Of a DNA stretch of 64,000 bases, positions 1 through 11,483 are shown in pieces. The translations under genes and the position numbers were made by a program. The notes below the pieces were generated by a model that saw only the letters and a program-made list of their open reading frames with translations, made no database searches and was not told the DNA's origin. This DNA comes from Gremmenia infestans (taxonomy: Eukaryota; Ascomycota; Leotiomycetes; Helotiales; Hamatocanthoscyphaceae). Position 1 is the first letter of the stretch. Each line of letters opens with the position of its first letter. The stretch is taken from the NCBI GenBank assembly GCA_032629725.1, contig JAFEVB010000015.1, positions 1,240,001 to 1,304,000 of the forward strand, in the 5' to 3' direction.

Positions 1-648
1 AAGTAGATACTGAAGCTGGACAGAGCTGGCAAGGCAGCTTTCACAGCTCAGTTGACAATCATTGAAGGGGGGGTGGAAGAATGGATTGACAGCCTTTCTC
101 TGATCTGGGAAAGCTTCGCGAATTTTTGAAAGTCGCCTACTCTGCACTAAAGTTGATCCGTACCTTTATCCGGGGAGTCTGTGTTCTGTGGTAACAAAAG
201 CGGCACCATGATATGGTAAGCTTTTCACGGCTTGGCGAGCTTAGAACATTAAAAAGTCAGTGCCGCTTTTCTCGGTCCTATCCAGGACACGCACGCTTAT
301 CCTGGTCTTGTATGGAGCTGCACTGCGCTGCGCTGATCCGAACAACCACGTATCTTTAAGAGCTTCTGCTTCCTCCAGCCAAAATAAGTACCTACTTACC
401 TTACCTATCATTACTACATACGTTTCTAGAAGAAACCATTCCTGGTTCCTGATTTCCAACTTAGGGTTCTCCCCAACTTCGTCTTGAATCTCTTATTCCG
501 CTATGCTATGTGTGCGACCTTTACCTTTGTGATCTGATGATCATCTGAAATTCCCTTTCTTGCACAACCGCTCTCCCCTCCAACTCATTTACTTCACCCT
601 CGGTACTATACAAAGTTCAACATACCATTCTACTGCTGTAAATGCAAA
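1..648. other. Intergenic stretch left of the ubiquitin-domain gene
   Basis: No coding sequence is convincing here. The stretch holds one copy of the palindromic repeat (annotated separately) and, from about 480 to 648, a CT-rich segment that is a plausible promoter and 5' leader of the gene starting at 649. Confidence 0.6.
196..270. repeat. Palindromic repeat, copy 1 (AAAGCGGCAC family)
   Basis: A 75-bp element with perfect 11-bp terminal inverted repeats, AAAAGCGGCAC on the left and GTGCCGCTTTT on the right. The interior contains GAACATTAAAAAGTCA, which recurs almost unchanged in copy 2 at 25828-25902. Four further copies occur in this window, so this is a dispersed family rather than a chance hairpin. 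It has no coding capacity; a non-autonomous transposon (MITE-like) is the likeliest nature. Confidence 0.85.
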
Positions 649-2919
649 ATGTCTCAACCCTCTGCCGTACCAGCTGGAAATGCAGCTCCAACAAGAGATA
701 GAGAGCAGCCAAACCCTCTGTCGTTCACGCTCATCGTTGTTTCCCCTTCAGTTGGAGTCAGCAGCCCTCTCACCTTTGCTTCTCTCCCCGCAACTACGAC
801 CGTCCGGCAGCTCAAAGCCAAGATTCGAGACTCTACCCCTTCAAAACCTTCCAATGATCGTCAAAGGCTGATCTATCGCGGTCGGTTGCTTGGTCGAGAA
901 GCAGAGACTATGCTGGAAGTATTCGGCCAGGAAACTGTAAGCAAAAGTCCTTTGATCTATTAGCTACTTACTGATAATTGCTACTCTCAGCTCGGGAACG
1001 CAGAATCACAGACTATACATCTTGTCCTACGAGATGTAGACGATCCAACACCGCCTACCCAAGCCAATCCTCTAGCACCTGCTCAAGGCATGCTAGCACA
1101 ACAACCCCGTCCTTCACTCCAGCAGGCTCAACAGCATCATCAAATCCTCCACCAGGCCGAACAATATCATAATCTTATGACCCAGAGACTGGTACAGCTC
1201 CAACACGAGACACAACGCTTGCAGAGGGAGATGGGCGCGATTGAACAACGACATCGTGCTGCGCAGGCAGCTGTAACTGACGGCATGGCTAATAGCGAAC
1301 ATGCGGCGCCAATTGCCAACCCTCTACCAGTTCCGCAAGCCTTTCCAGCAAACCTACCATTCGGTTATAGGCCACCCCAAGCTATTCCACCCTCTGTGCA
1401 AAATCTGATAGCGCAGCAGCAACGAGATCGAGCTGCAGAAGGTAGGGTTGGAGTTCAAGATGCTGCAGGCAACAGAGCTACTAGCCCTACACGGACTGCA
1501 TCTGGTAGAGCAAGTCCTAGCGTTCATCGACCTGATCACACAACGACCTATACCCGTGAAGGTATTGGTCCCAATGGAGAAAGGTGGCATATGACTGTGA
1601 ATGAGACAACTACGACACTTCCAATTCCCCAGCCTCACTTGCATTCGACAGGCCACCATCAACACCCTCCTCTAAACCCTGCTCTTGATATCCAAGCAGT
1701 TTTACGAAATGCAGACCGGTATTTAACGGCCCAGAACAACCAAGTTACACAGAACAATGTGGTGGGAAGTGCTTCGAATCCCGAACCCTCAACTGTTACA
1801 CAAGCTGGCCCATCCAATATAGGCTCAGCAACTGCGCTGCCAGGCATGCCAGGATCAAGTACTACTGCTCTCACAACCAATGGCTCTCCTTCCGCGTCTA
1901 CGATCGTGAACCAACCTACGCAAGCAAGCACCCAAGTTTCCAGCACTAATGTTTCTTCTACTTCCACCGAGCCAACGGTATACCTTGTCTCGTCGCCCCA
2001 AGGACCTCGAGCACTTCTGGTGAGCAATTCAGAGACGTTCTTCACGCCTAGACAACATTCAAGACGCAGAATGGACTTTGCTGCTATGAATCAAGGACAG
2101 GCCCAGGTAGGAGAAGGGTTCGGCCTTCCAGAATATCGTAACAGACCCGCAGATCGACCTCGACGCAATCGGCGTGTTCAAATCGACCAAGCTGAACAAA
2201 TAAATGGTGGACATGCCAATCCTCCTCAAGGAGCCATTGGCGTCCGTGTTTGGCAAGCTGTTTGGACGTTGATCCGATTTATTGGTATGCTCTGGCTTTT
2301 TTCGGGCCATAGCAGCTGGTCACGTTGGTTCTTGATCGGCGGAGTCAGCTTTATCATTTTTCTCTTTAATGTTGGGGCCTTGAACGGTATTGGGGAGCTA
2401 TTTCGACCTATCATACGTTACTTTGAGATTAGACTTCCAATGGCTGGACCCGAGGCCGCCTTGGTTCCTGCGGTGAATGCAGCAATACCACAACCCGAAG
2501 CAGCGCCAATCATTCCTGCCGGAACTGAACAGACTCCGACCACCACAGATGGCGAGCCCGATCCAGCTCAAGCCGCCGAAAGATTGGTTCAACAACGTAG
2601 GGAGGCTAACGGAGGCTGGGTTATGTCTCAGGTTCGACGTGTCGAACATGCGTTACTTTTGTTTTTTGCGAGCTTGGTGCCAGGTGTCGGCGAACGACAT
2701 ATCGCTCACAGGGAGGCAGAAGCGAATGCCGCTGAAGCAGAGAGACAACGTCGTATCGCGGCTGCCGAAGCTATTGCCGCCGCAGCCGAAAATCCAGAGG
2801 GTACGGAAGAAGCAACCAGAGCTGAAGGCGAGAATACGGGGGAGAATCAACAAGGTCAAGAGAACCAGCCTCAAGGTGAGCAGGCGCCGGCAGCACCTGT
2901 ACCCTTGATTGAGGTCTGA
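649..2919 (+). CDS. HERP/Usa1-like ubiquitin-domain ER membrane protein
   Basis: The model joins 649-936 and 991-2919 (738 aa) across a 54-nt phase-0 GTAAGC...CAG intron. Residues about 25-115 form a ubiquitin-like domain with the signature QRLIYRGRLLG followed by SQTIHLVLRD. A long Gln/Ser/Thr/Pro-rich linker follows. Around genomic 2245-2420 lies a hydrophobic hairpin of two likely membrane helices, and a further amphipathic segment with VPGVGERH lies near 2680. The C-terminal tail is rich in Ala, Glu and Gln. An N-terminal UBL followed by a membrane hairpin is the layout of HERP and yeast Usa1, scaffolds of the Hrd1 ubiquitin ligase in ER-associated degradation. The fold and topology are visible; the ERAD role is inferred. 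The DSC-complex protein Dsc3 is the main alternative. Confidence 0.75.
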
Positions 2920-3608
2920 AGCGGAAATCCGGGGCATCATTAAGTGAAAAATTACCTGCGAATTTATGAAGAAACGAGTTCTACATCACAATAACCCTTT
3001 GTATCCACGAGCCTCTAAGAGAGCTAGAACAGCAAGTGCTGGTAGCACCGCCAAAGCAGTAAAGCAAGCAGCACTCCCTGTCTCGAGACGGAATATAGCA
3101 GACGACATAATGGAGATTACGGCCTCCAGAATATAGAGTCATACGTGGGGTATATGAGTTGTTCTCTGTCAACAGGGTAGTTCCAAATTATATTGAACAT
3201 TATCAAGCTTTCTTAGCTACTTCACAACCCGCACGTGATGATAGCTCATTTTCCTGTGCTAGCTTAGATGCAGCCAAGCGCAAATCAATTGACATCGAAA
3301 GGCGCGATGGCGTTTGAAGCGAGGAAAGCAGTCCACTGCGCGCGGCCGAAAAGTAGGGAAACAGTACACAACCTATCCACCTAATAATGAAGTAGCGAGG
3401 AATAGTATTCAGACACTGAAGGTTACTTGATGATCAATCGACTTACTTCTCGGCCGCGGCGGAGTACGGGACGATTGCTACTAGCTGAACTACCACACCA
3501 GATAAATTCTGTCTATTTCACATTCATATTCAAATTGTACCCTTGAAGCCTTTCTCTATTTTGAATATTCTTGGAGCAAATTTAGTTGATATACCCCGAT
3601 AAGCACCC
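2920..3608. other. Intergenic spacer
   Basis: No gene is supported. The left part is the 3' flank of the ubiquitin-domain gene and the right part, rich in short pyrimidine runs from about 3480, is the likely promoter of the MFS gene at 3609. Confidence 0.5.
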
Positions 3609-5477
3609 ATGTCTTCCACTACCACAGAAACATTCTCCCTCGAGGCTCTACCCCGTGATCCAAACATATCAAAAACTTCCACACCAATCACTGAGGGCTC
3701 ATTATCTGGCATAAACTTCGAACCCACAAACCCCGATGCCATCGTTGCCGCATCCCGCCTTGCCGACGCCGAAGTCCCTGATGGAGGATATGGCTGGGTA
3801 AGTAACTTCCTCTACACATCGTGTACCCCGATTTGGACATATTCGAGACTTCAATTTTCTTCAACGTCTCAAGAGTTCTACAAATACCTGAATATCAATA
3901 TCGTTCTCGCCTGCTACTAGAACACTGCTAATAAAACTCCCCAAAAAGGTCGTTACAGCCGCCTGTAGCGCCTTAACCTTCTGGTTCGTAGGCACCACCT
4001 ACTCCTGGGGCATCATCCAGGCCGCGCTCGTCGAGCGCAACCTGTCCAGTCCTTCTACCATCAGTTTCGTAGGCAGCTTGACCTGTGCGAGTATCTCCAT
4101 CTTGGCGCTAGTCAATGCGAGGACTATTCGGAAGTTGGGGGCTAGGATGACCGCGTTGATTGGAGTGGGGTGTCTGGGGTTGGGGGAGATCCTGAGTGGG
4201 TTCTCGACGAGGAATGTTGGAGCGCTGTTTTTTACCGCGGGGGTTGTGATGGGAATTGGGTGTAGGTATGTTTTTCTTCTTTTTTTTGAGGAATAAGTGA
4301 GGAATTTTAGAGGAGGTTTCGCTAATATGTGGTGGGTGATAGTTTGTTGTTTATGGTACGAAGCCCAAGAAACCATCATATTTTCCCTTTGCGGATCGGG
4401 CTAATATTGATTGTCTACAGGTGGTGTCTACCATTACCCCTCAGTATTTCAATAAAAAGCGAGGCGTAGCAAATGGAATTGTCTATGCTGGAGGCGGATT
4501 AGGTGGCACTGTCATCTCCTTTGCCGTGAACGGCTTGCTTTCATCCCTGGGTCCCGAATGGACTTTCCGCATTCTCGGCTTGGTCACGCTCGCTACTGGC
4601 TTTCCGGCTGCGTGGTTGATTAAGGAGCGCCTGCCTATTACGACTACTAATTTCATCGAGTGGTTTGTCCTTCTATCCAGCTTCATCGGTTTATCAGCTC
4701 TTAGGTCTGACTTTGTAATAGGTCGCTGTTCAAGAACGTCCAGTTTACTACGCTGTTCTTTGCTGGTGCTGTAAGCGCTGCTACCTCTTCAAAACCCCTT
4801 GGGTTTGAGTTCATTCAGGATAACTAGACTAACCCCCCACAGATCGCGACCTTCCCCCTCTTCGTCCCACCCTTCTTCCTCCCACTCTACAGCGCCTCCC
4901 TCGGTCTCTCCCCCTCAGCAGGTGCCGGTCTAGTAGCCGGCTTCAACTTCTCCTCCGCCGTCGGCCGTCTCTGCTGCGGCTTCCTATGCGACTTCATGGG
5001 ACCCGTCAACACTCTCCTCCTCTCTTTATTCCTGAGCGCTCTAAGCATGCTCGCTATCTGGCCCGTGTCAAACTCCCTAGGTCCGCTCATCGTATTCGTG
5101 ATCATCAACGGCGCGGCAAATGGCGGTTTCTTTTCGTGCATGCCTACTGTGGTAGGCAGTGTATTTGGCTCCAGGAGAGTGGGCGTTGCTATGGGTATGA
5201 TTGTTACGGGATGGGGTGGTGGGTATTTGATGGTTAGTTCTGCCTCCTGAAGCCCCGATTATCGATATCATGTTTGAAATGGAATAGCAGCTTATTGAGA
5301 TGGCTTTAGGGCGCTCCGATTGCGGGATATCTCCTCGCGGCGTACGGGGGGCCACATAGTACGTTGAAGGCTTATCATCCTGCTATGATCTACGCGGGAT
5401 CTATGGCGTTGGGCGCTGCACTACTGGTACTGGTGTTGAAACTGAGAATAAGCAATAGTCCTTTTAAGAAGTTATGA
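3609..5477 (+). CDS. Monocarboxylate-transporter-like MFS permease
   Basis: Seven exons give 455 aa: 3609-3797, 3949-4265, 4343-4355, 4421-4662, 4722-4770, 4843-5232, 5310-5477. The N-terminal tail ends in DGGYGW, the hallmark before helix 1 of the fungal SLC16-type family (Mch relatives), followed by VVTAACSALTFWFVGTTYSWG. About 12 hydrophobic helices follow, including GVANGIVYAGGGLGG and GFNFSSAVGRLCCGF. The third exon is only 13 nt and restores the family sequence GIGCSLLFMVVSTITPQYF. Plasma-membrane uptake of a small carboxylate or related solute is expected from the family; the substrate cannot be read from sequence, and many fungal members do not carry monocarboxylates. It ends tail to tail with GTR2, 356 bp away. 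Confidence 0.88.
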
Positions 5478-5833
5478 GGGAGGGGGTTTGTGGCATATAT
5501 ATGCCCAATTATAGTGTACAAGAGTCATCAGTGTTTTCAACGACTTCTAGGTTATACTATAAGGAAGGGATGGTATGAGTGAAGAAAGGCGTTGGGCTCA
5601 CTAGCTTTATAGTTCTGGGATAGGTTGCTTGTTGCGTTCTGTTGGTATTATGTGTTGTAGATGATATTATCTTATCAGTACTTACGAAAGGAAACAGTAT
5701 AAACCGAAAGTTTCATACAACTAAGAAAAAATATAGCTGCCAGCCAGCTTTCCCAGTAAGTCCTCTAGAAACGCAAAACGCCCCAGTATATCAACCCTGT
5801 AGCACATAATACAAGCAAGCAATGACACACCCC
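5478..5833. other. Convergent intergenic spacer
   Basis: This 356-bp gap between two convergent genes should hold both 3' UTRs and poly(A) sites. AT-rich tracts such as AAGAAAAAATATAG near 5722-5735 are present; nothing else stands out. Confidence 0.45.
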
Positions 5834-7110
5834 CTACTTCCTATGCTTGGTAATCTCAAAAACCTCGCTCAACCCCGTCACCGTCGCCTCCACGTTCATC
5901 GTGACGCTCGGCATCTTCTCGTGGCTCCCCTCGCACATAATAGCCACTAGCGCCAGATACTGATTCACCTCACGCAACATAATCGGGCGCTTCATATCCG
6001 TCAACACGATGACGCTTTCCGCGTTTTTGCACGCCACTTGATCGTCCAGCTTCTTGTTCCACGGCGGTCCTTCCAGGAACTCGACATACTCTTTTGGACG
6101 CTCCCAGCCGTAGATTTCCGATACGTCGACGATGACGTCGATGTAGTCGCTGCAGATCTCGTACGAGGGCATGTCGACGGGTGAGGAATCGGTGGCGATG
6201 TAGATTTTAGAGAGGACGTCGAAGAGGTAGGCTTTTTCGAAGCGGCATGCGCGGCAGAGGTCATTGAGGAGGGCTTCTAGGGTTGCAAGGTGGGGGATAA
6301 GTTTCTGAATGACTTTGCTGAAGGCTTCGAAGATGGAGTGGTTGTAGATTGAGGTTAGGTGGAAGGTGATAGGTGCGTTTTCTACTCCGTGATCCGAGAG
6401 CTCGTCCTGGATGCGTTGCATGATATCTCGTTGGATGTCGAGTTTGTAGTCATCAGAGAGACCGTCAACTTTGTGAATGAAGACTTCGATATTTACATTC
6501 TGGTAGCTGGGTTGGAGATTGAGAATGGTGCTGTTCAGGCGGTTGATTGCTTCGATGTAGTCATCTTGCGCATCGATTACCCAGATGAGGGCGCCGATTT
6601 CGCAGAAGATGGCATCGAGGTCAAATGAAGGATCCATGAAGTCAAGTTGACCAGGCAAGTCCCAGACTTGGAAGTCCATAAAGGAACTAGAACGGTTAGT
6701 TCTGACATTTGAGTACAAACAAGGAACTAACTGCATAGAATCCTTTTGAATCCTAGCAGTGGACTCTAGGAATAAAGTCTCGTTTGGAGGCATCTTGTGG
6801 AAGACGACACTTGAAATAGATGACTTTCCGCTTCTACAATCTGTGAGTACAATCGATGCTTGAGAAGAGTATCTACATACCTTCGCTGACCCATCAGCAG
6901 TAACCTCGGTTTTCCCTTTGCCGCAGGGCCCGGAGCTGGCTCCGGAGCTTTGGTAGCATCTTTCTTTTGAATATTGATGCGGTTCTGTTCATAGACACGT
7001 TCAAGATTTAGCTGGGCTGGACTGATATGGCGGACAGGCCCCTGACGAGGAGGCCCATTGTATGAGCGATCCAGCTTGGTGCGTCTACGGCCTGTATGAA
7101 GAACAGGCAT
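5834..7110 (-). CDS. GTR2: Rag-type GTPase Gtr2 (RagC/D orthologue)
   Basis: Three exons, 7110-6881, 6833-6732 and 6686-5834, give 394 aa. A basic N-terminal extension of about 65 residues precedes the P-loop MGQRRSGKSS (residues about 73-82), whose last residues span the first intron. Switch II is QVWDLPGQLDF, and HKVDGLSDD supplies the guanine-specificity region. The second half (roadblock-like dimerisation region) is complete. Gtr2 pairs with Gtr1 in the EGO/Ragulator system that reports amino acids to TORC1 at the vacuole. The family assignment rests on IQKDSMHSFMDFQVWDLPG, which matches RagC/D and not RagA. The second intron is only 45 nt and divisible by three, so the frame stays open through it; splicing is preferred because it restores the family sequence. 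Confidence 0.93.
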
Positions 7111-9048
7111 AGCAGTTGAAGAAACGGAGAATCATGAAATAAATGTGGGCAGCGTGGACAGCGTGGATACTAGTCACGACGCAACTTGCGTGTAATGAGA
7201 ACGGATTTCAGATGTTTGAGATTGAGATTGAACTGTGACGTGAGTAACTGACTGCAAAACCCACGACGACGGTGAGGTCACCCCAGCAGTAACAGAGACA
7301 GTACTTTCCGTCTTACTCATATTTTTGCGTAACAACAATTACAGGTGTATATCAAGTCTCGGACGACGACCAATTCCGAAGACTCGGCGGCGGGTAGATG
7401 AAGCAGGATTTCGGTATCTCGCAGGAAGCATTTCAGACGGATCCCAAACATCTGGTATCTCTTCAAAAGGACCCCAGCTCTATCGATGCAGATTCTAGCA
7501 AACAACACACCCATGACGCTGATATGGATAATGTGACCTAGGGTCAGACAGCAACGAGTGGTTCTGCTCTGTCTGGCTTATCTCGAATCATATATTGGTA
7601 GCACGAGAACCATCATTCGATCCAGGTACCCCGTGGTAGGCCCGGATCTCTTCCTTCAAATGTTCATTCTAGAAAGCATAGTCGCGGTCCAAAAACTTGA
7701 TTTCCGGTACTGAATGCAGGACCCAGAACAACGGTCCCAAGGATATGCAGAATCTCGTGACCAAATAGATGCAGAATAGTAAAAGGCAGACGCAATACAG
7801 AAACCAAAGCCATGTCAAGGGCAAGCTAATATCCGAAGCAAGAAATAAAACACATCTCGTACCTCCATTGTGCAAGCTGAACTCTTGCCTCGACCAACTC
7901 AGCTGATCCTCGGTCCTCCCTCTTGTCTCGTGATGCCGTTGCCGTTTACCGTTTCTGTTTGCACCTCCTATCCGTCTCCAACGACTATCGCTCCCGGCAA
8001 AGTGAAGCTTATCCTGATGCTGGTGCTGAGCTGTCAATATATCTCTTTCTTTCCTCGACTTCATAAATTCTCGCTCGTTGGGCGAGTCCGATTGGGGACG
8101 ACTTGTCACATACAGGGGGGAGGGGGGCGCTACTTGGTTTTGACGACTCTGCTCTGTCTGCTCTGCTCTGCTCTGCTCTGCTCTTATCGTGAAGAATTGA
8201 TGCTGGGTCGAGGCAGCCTCTACTCAGTGAGTACGGTACTCAATCCAATGTTTGATGTGTTTATTGTCTGTCTGGTGGTTGATAGGTAAAGGATGAGAGG
8301 AGCGGGAAGATTCTGTGATTCCGATTGGAGTCTGGCTGTTGCCGCTGGTTAGGCTGTTCATCTCTGTGCTCGTGCTCCCCGCAAATTTTGCGGAGACTTG
8401 GTCGCTTAGATCGGATTAGCTAGCTTTGGTACGTAATGGGATGGCACCGCACCAGGGCTCGACTTGCACTTTATTCAATCTAATGCAATAAGTAATACCT
8501 TATGTTCTAGCCAGAATCAATAGCTTTTATATTTATCGTCTAGAAGTCTTAATTTTACCTAGGCATCTATAATATTCTTAAAGCTACAAAACTAGGTAAT
8601 TCATGATACCGAGCTTTTGGACTATTAGTTTAGCTACGAATTCGAAGCAGTCAGTCCTAATCCCCAAGTACCGAGACATCAATCTCTCGGTAGATAGTGT
8701 GCCATCAAGAGGTTACCTATGTCGTGATCAGGTTACAACAACTGGTTACTCACTCTGCATCTGCAAGCCATCTTATATTGCGGGTCTGGATCACGTTGTA
8801 CGACTATAACACAGCTCTGTAGAATCTTCAATGCTGTTATTTATCAAGCTGTTCTGATGCAATGGCCATCTAGAGACTCTTTCCACAAGTCATACAGAAC
8901 CTCACCTTTATACTCTATACAAGACTCTTCCCAACGGCCCGTATCCAACCCCAAGCATATAGACTCCCAAACTCCACGCCAAGCATGCAAGTAGGGCATA
9001 GATGCGCCAATTGGTTCATCAATCATTAAGTCGTAATCCCAAGAGCGT
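7111..9048. other. Gene-poor spacer between GTR2 and the MIF-like gene
   Basis: No gene is supported in about 1.9 kb. The left end is the GTR2 promoter. A pentanucleotide CTCTG repeat lies at 8147-8184, and 8480-8640 is AT-rich without structure I can name. The right end is the 3' flank of the MIF-like gene. Open frames near 7669-8109 show no domain and no good splice partners. Confidence 0.5.
8147..8184. repeat. CTCTG pentanucleotide microsatellite
   Basis: Imperfect at its left end, then five or more consecutive CTCTG units. Confidence 0.8.
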
Positions 9049-9950
9049 TCATAAAACCTCCTTTGACTTACCACCAAACACAGCAAGCATGAAGCTCTTC
9101 CTTCGTCCCATTTTTTGCACCCCTTCAGGCCGGCGGATGATTGCGCTTTCATTTGGTAGTACCGATGGAGACGGGCTGTTACCATTACTCTTGAAAGGTG
9201 TTACGTTCTCGTCGTGTGTTGGAAGCTGGCCTCTGGGTGGTGATTTCATACTCGTTCTTCTCGTAGCCGCACGTGATAGGGTTCTGATGAGACCCAAATT
9301 CCTGGAAGTAGTCTCTTTCTCGAGTTCTTCAATCGCCCCTAATACGGTCTTCCCACCCGTTGCCAGATTCTCTTCAGCTATTGGTATAAATTTTATGAGG
9401 CCGCGATCAGGTGGAACACCTAAACCCTCATCCATAGCTTTTTGAAGAAGAACAGCGTTTCTCTTGTTGGTCACGGGCTGTAACAGGGAGGGGATTGCGC
9501 TTATTGTGAGTGTGTAGGCTGGGTCGAAATTACCCCCGTACAATAAGCAGGCGGAGTGGAGCACTGTGACAATTATCGAGTTCTCGGAGCGTTGGTATCG
9601 CGTTGACAGTGCATAAGATAAGTTCGTAATGAATGTGTACTCATCTGAGATCTAGAATATGTTAGCAAAATGTCTCAGCTTGGGTAGGAAAATCTTACAA
9701 TGACGTTTGTCCTGACATCTGCTAGAACCATAGACTCGTTAGAAATTAATTGACGGGCGGAAGACGTGAGCTCTCGAGTTGCAAAGGCCTCCTCATAGTA
9801 CTGCGACTTGCGTCTTGCCAGCTCCTGCTGATCGGGTGTCTTGCGCCCCGAAGATGAAATCACCTGCTCCCCAGGTGTGCCGCGACCAAGTTCTCTTGTG
9901 ATTTCTACGGTTTCGGTGGAGAGGCTTGGAGAAAGGCTCGCGTCAGGCAT
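9049..9950 (-). CDS. MIF-fold (tautomerase-superfamily) protein without the N-terminal proline
   Basis: Two exons, 9950-9699 and 9651-9049, give 284 aa; the intron is 47 nt. The start is the first in-frame ATG; no other upstream in-frame start is ATG. Residues about 73-185 align with macrophage migration inhibitory factor: LADVRTNV matches the first MIF strand, LLYGGNFDPAYTLTISAI the GG-containing strand and helix, and GVPPDRGLIKFIPI the ISPDRVYINY region. In MIF the catalytic base is Pro1 at the mature N terminus. Here the fold starts about 70 residues in and has no proline at that position, so classical tautomerase chemistry is unlikely. The C-terminal 100 residues are Ser/Arg-rich and end in GRRKSFMLAVFGGK. 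The fold is well supported; the cellular role is unknown. Confidence 0.8.
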
Positions 9951-11483
9951 TGTTGGTGACAGGAGTAAAACGATGTGCGACACAGCGGTTTTGTTCCAGG
10001 ACTGAGATGCTGAGCCGTATCGGTACAGTGAGGTTTTTCGTGAGAGAGTAACGGGGTAGATGCTGTATCGACTGAGCGTTGGGTTGCACGACCTTCAGTG
10101 GGTTTTCGAAACGCGTATTAGCACGTTGGATTTCGTATAATTAAATGTGCGCGGGTATGAATATGTATGCCGGACATGAAACAAAGACGACTGCTGTATA
10201 CTGTAGGACAGCAGGCAGTACTGCGCGCCCACACCAGAGGTTGATTCGATTTGGTTGATTATGCCACGAAAGATGATTCAATCACGGATTCACTTCCTAG
10301 AATGTCATGTGAATAACTTAAGCATAGCATAGCATACCCATGCTGCCGCACTTGTGGTAGTAAGGAAGAAAAGAAGATGGACTTTGTTTGATCTGCTTCG
10401 AATTGAAGGCTCGAAAGGAAACTATTAAAGCAAGCAGTGGACCTAATATCTTCCCCAGCGCAGCGACATGCATGGCTCTTTCCTCGCAAAACTTGCTTCC
10501 AACAACAACTCGCTGGAGAAGCATTCGAGCCCAGAATCGCATGCCCTATGCAAACTCACCGGAAATCATGCCAAAGTTGGAGGCCCGTCAATTGATGCAA
10601 TGTCCGAGTTGTGCTGGCTTTGCACGCTATGCACTCCTGGTGAAGGCTGAAGGATAAAGCATACTGTATCTGGACATCTTGAAGAACTGGGCGGCGCAAC
10701 TGGATGAATAGTCTGACCTCTTTCATCACCGAGTTTGAAGCAAGACGCCACTGAGTCGCAAAAGATCAAAGGCTCTGGCTGGGTCGCCAGTCGCAACTAG
10801 AGCCTTCGATTTCTGCATCGCATTCGCACGGTCGGCGCTCTCAGTGAAGTGGTATGACAGGCCAGCAGTGCGAATGGTTTTCCTTTTGGTTGTTAATTGG
10901 AGAGCAAAGAAAGACAAAACGAAACTCTGCTGCGACTCGAGGTTGTGGCACCGTCAAGTTCTCCGATTCTGATCCCATTGGTTGGCTTCTTGCTGGGGTA
11001 GTTGGTACCTGAGCACGTGTTGACGAGAATCACTTTCATATATTAAGAATATACTTTTCCGGCACAGCACCTAACTCCAATTTTCCGAGTATATTTTGTT
11101 TGCTAATTATAAGTTAAAAGGGGCCAGTAAGCTAAACTGGGTATCCTGATACTTCACGTTCACCGAGTGGACAATGAAGATACTACATTTAGTGGCCTAG
11201 TGGGAGCTCAAGTGTACCAAGAAGCATTGAAGCCTTCTGTTCTTTAGTAGTGAAAACTGAGTTGGCCTGGTCATTCTCAATCTTTCAGGTTGCGTCAGCT
11301 TCGAGAGAATATTACCACAATCTCTCCGTCAAACACTGCGCCAGCCAATGAATCTGGGGACTTCTTATTATATTGTACCTGTCCACAGTGAGGTATTTGC
11401 GTCCTGTAGGCTGGGAGTGGTTAGCACCTTTCCCGTAGGATAGTGAGCGTATCTTACAGCTTCTCACCCTGCGCCACAGCTTC
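9951..11483. other. Gene-free spacer
   Basis: About 1.5 kb with no supported gene. It contains a tiny AGCAT repeat near 10320-10337 and AT-rich stretches near 11030-11120. Short open frames on both strands lack recognisable sequence or splice structure. Confidence 0.5.

Noticed and set aside
7669..8109. 146-codon open frame on the minus strand upstream of GTR2
   Set aside because: Composition is charge-rich at the start then random; no domain, no splice support, and it overlaps the simple repeat flank.
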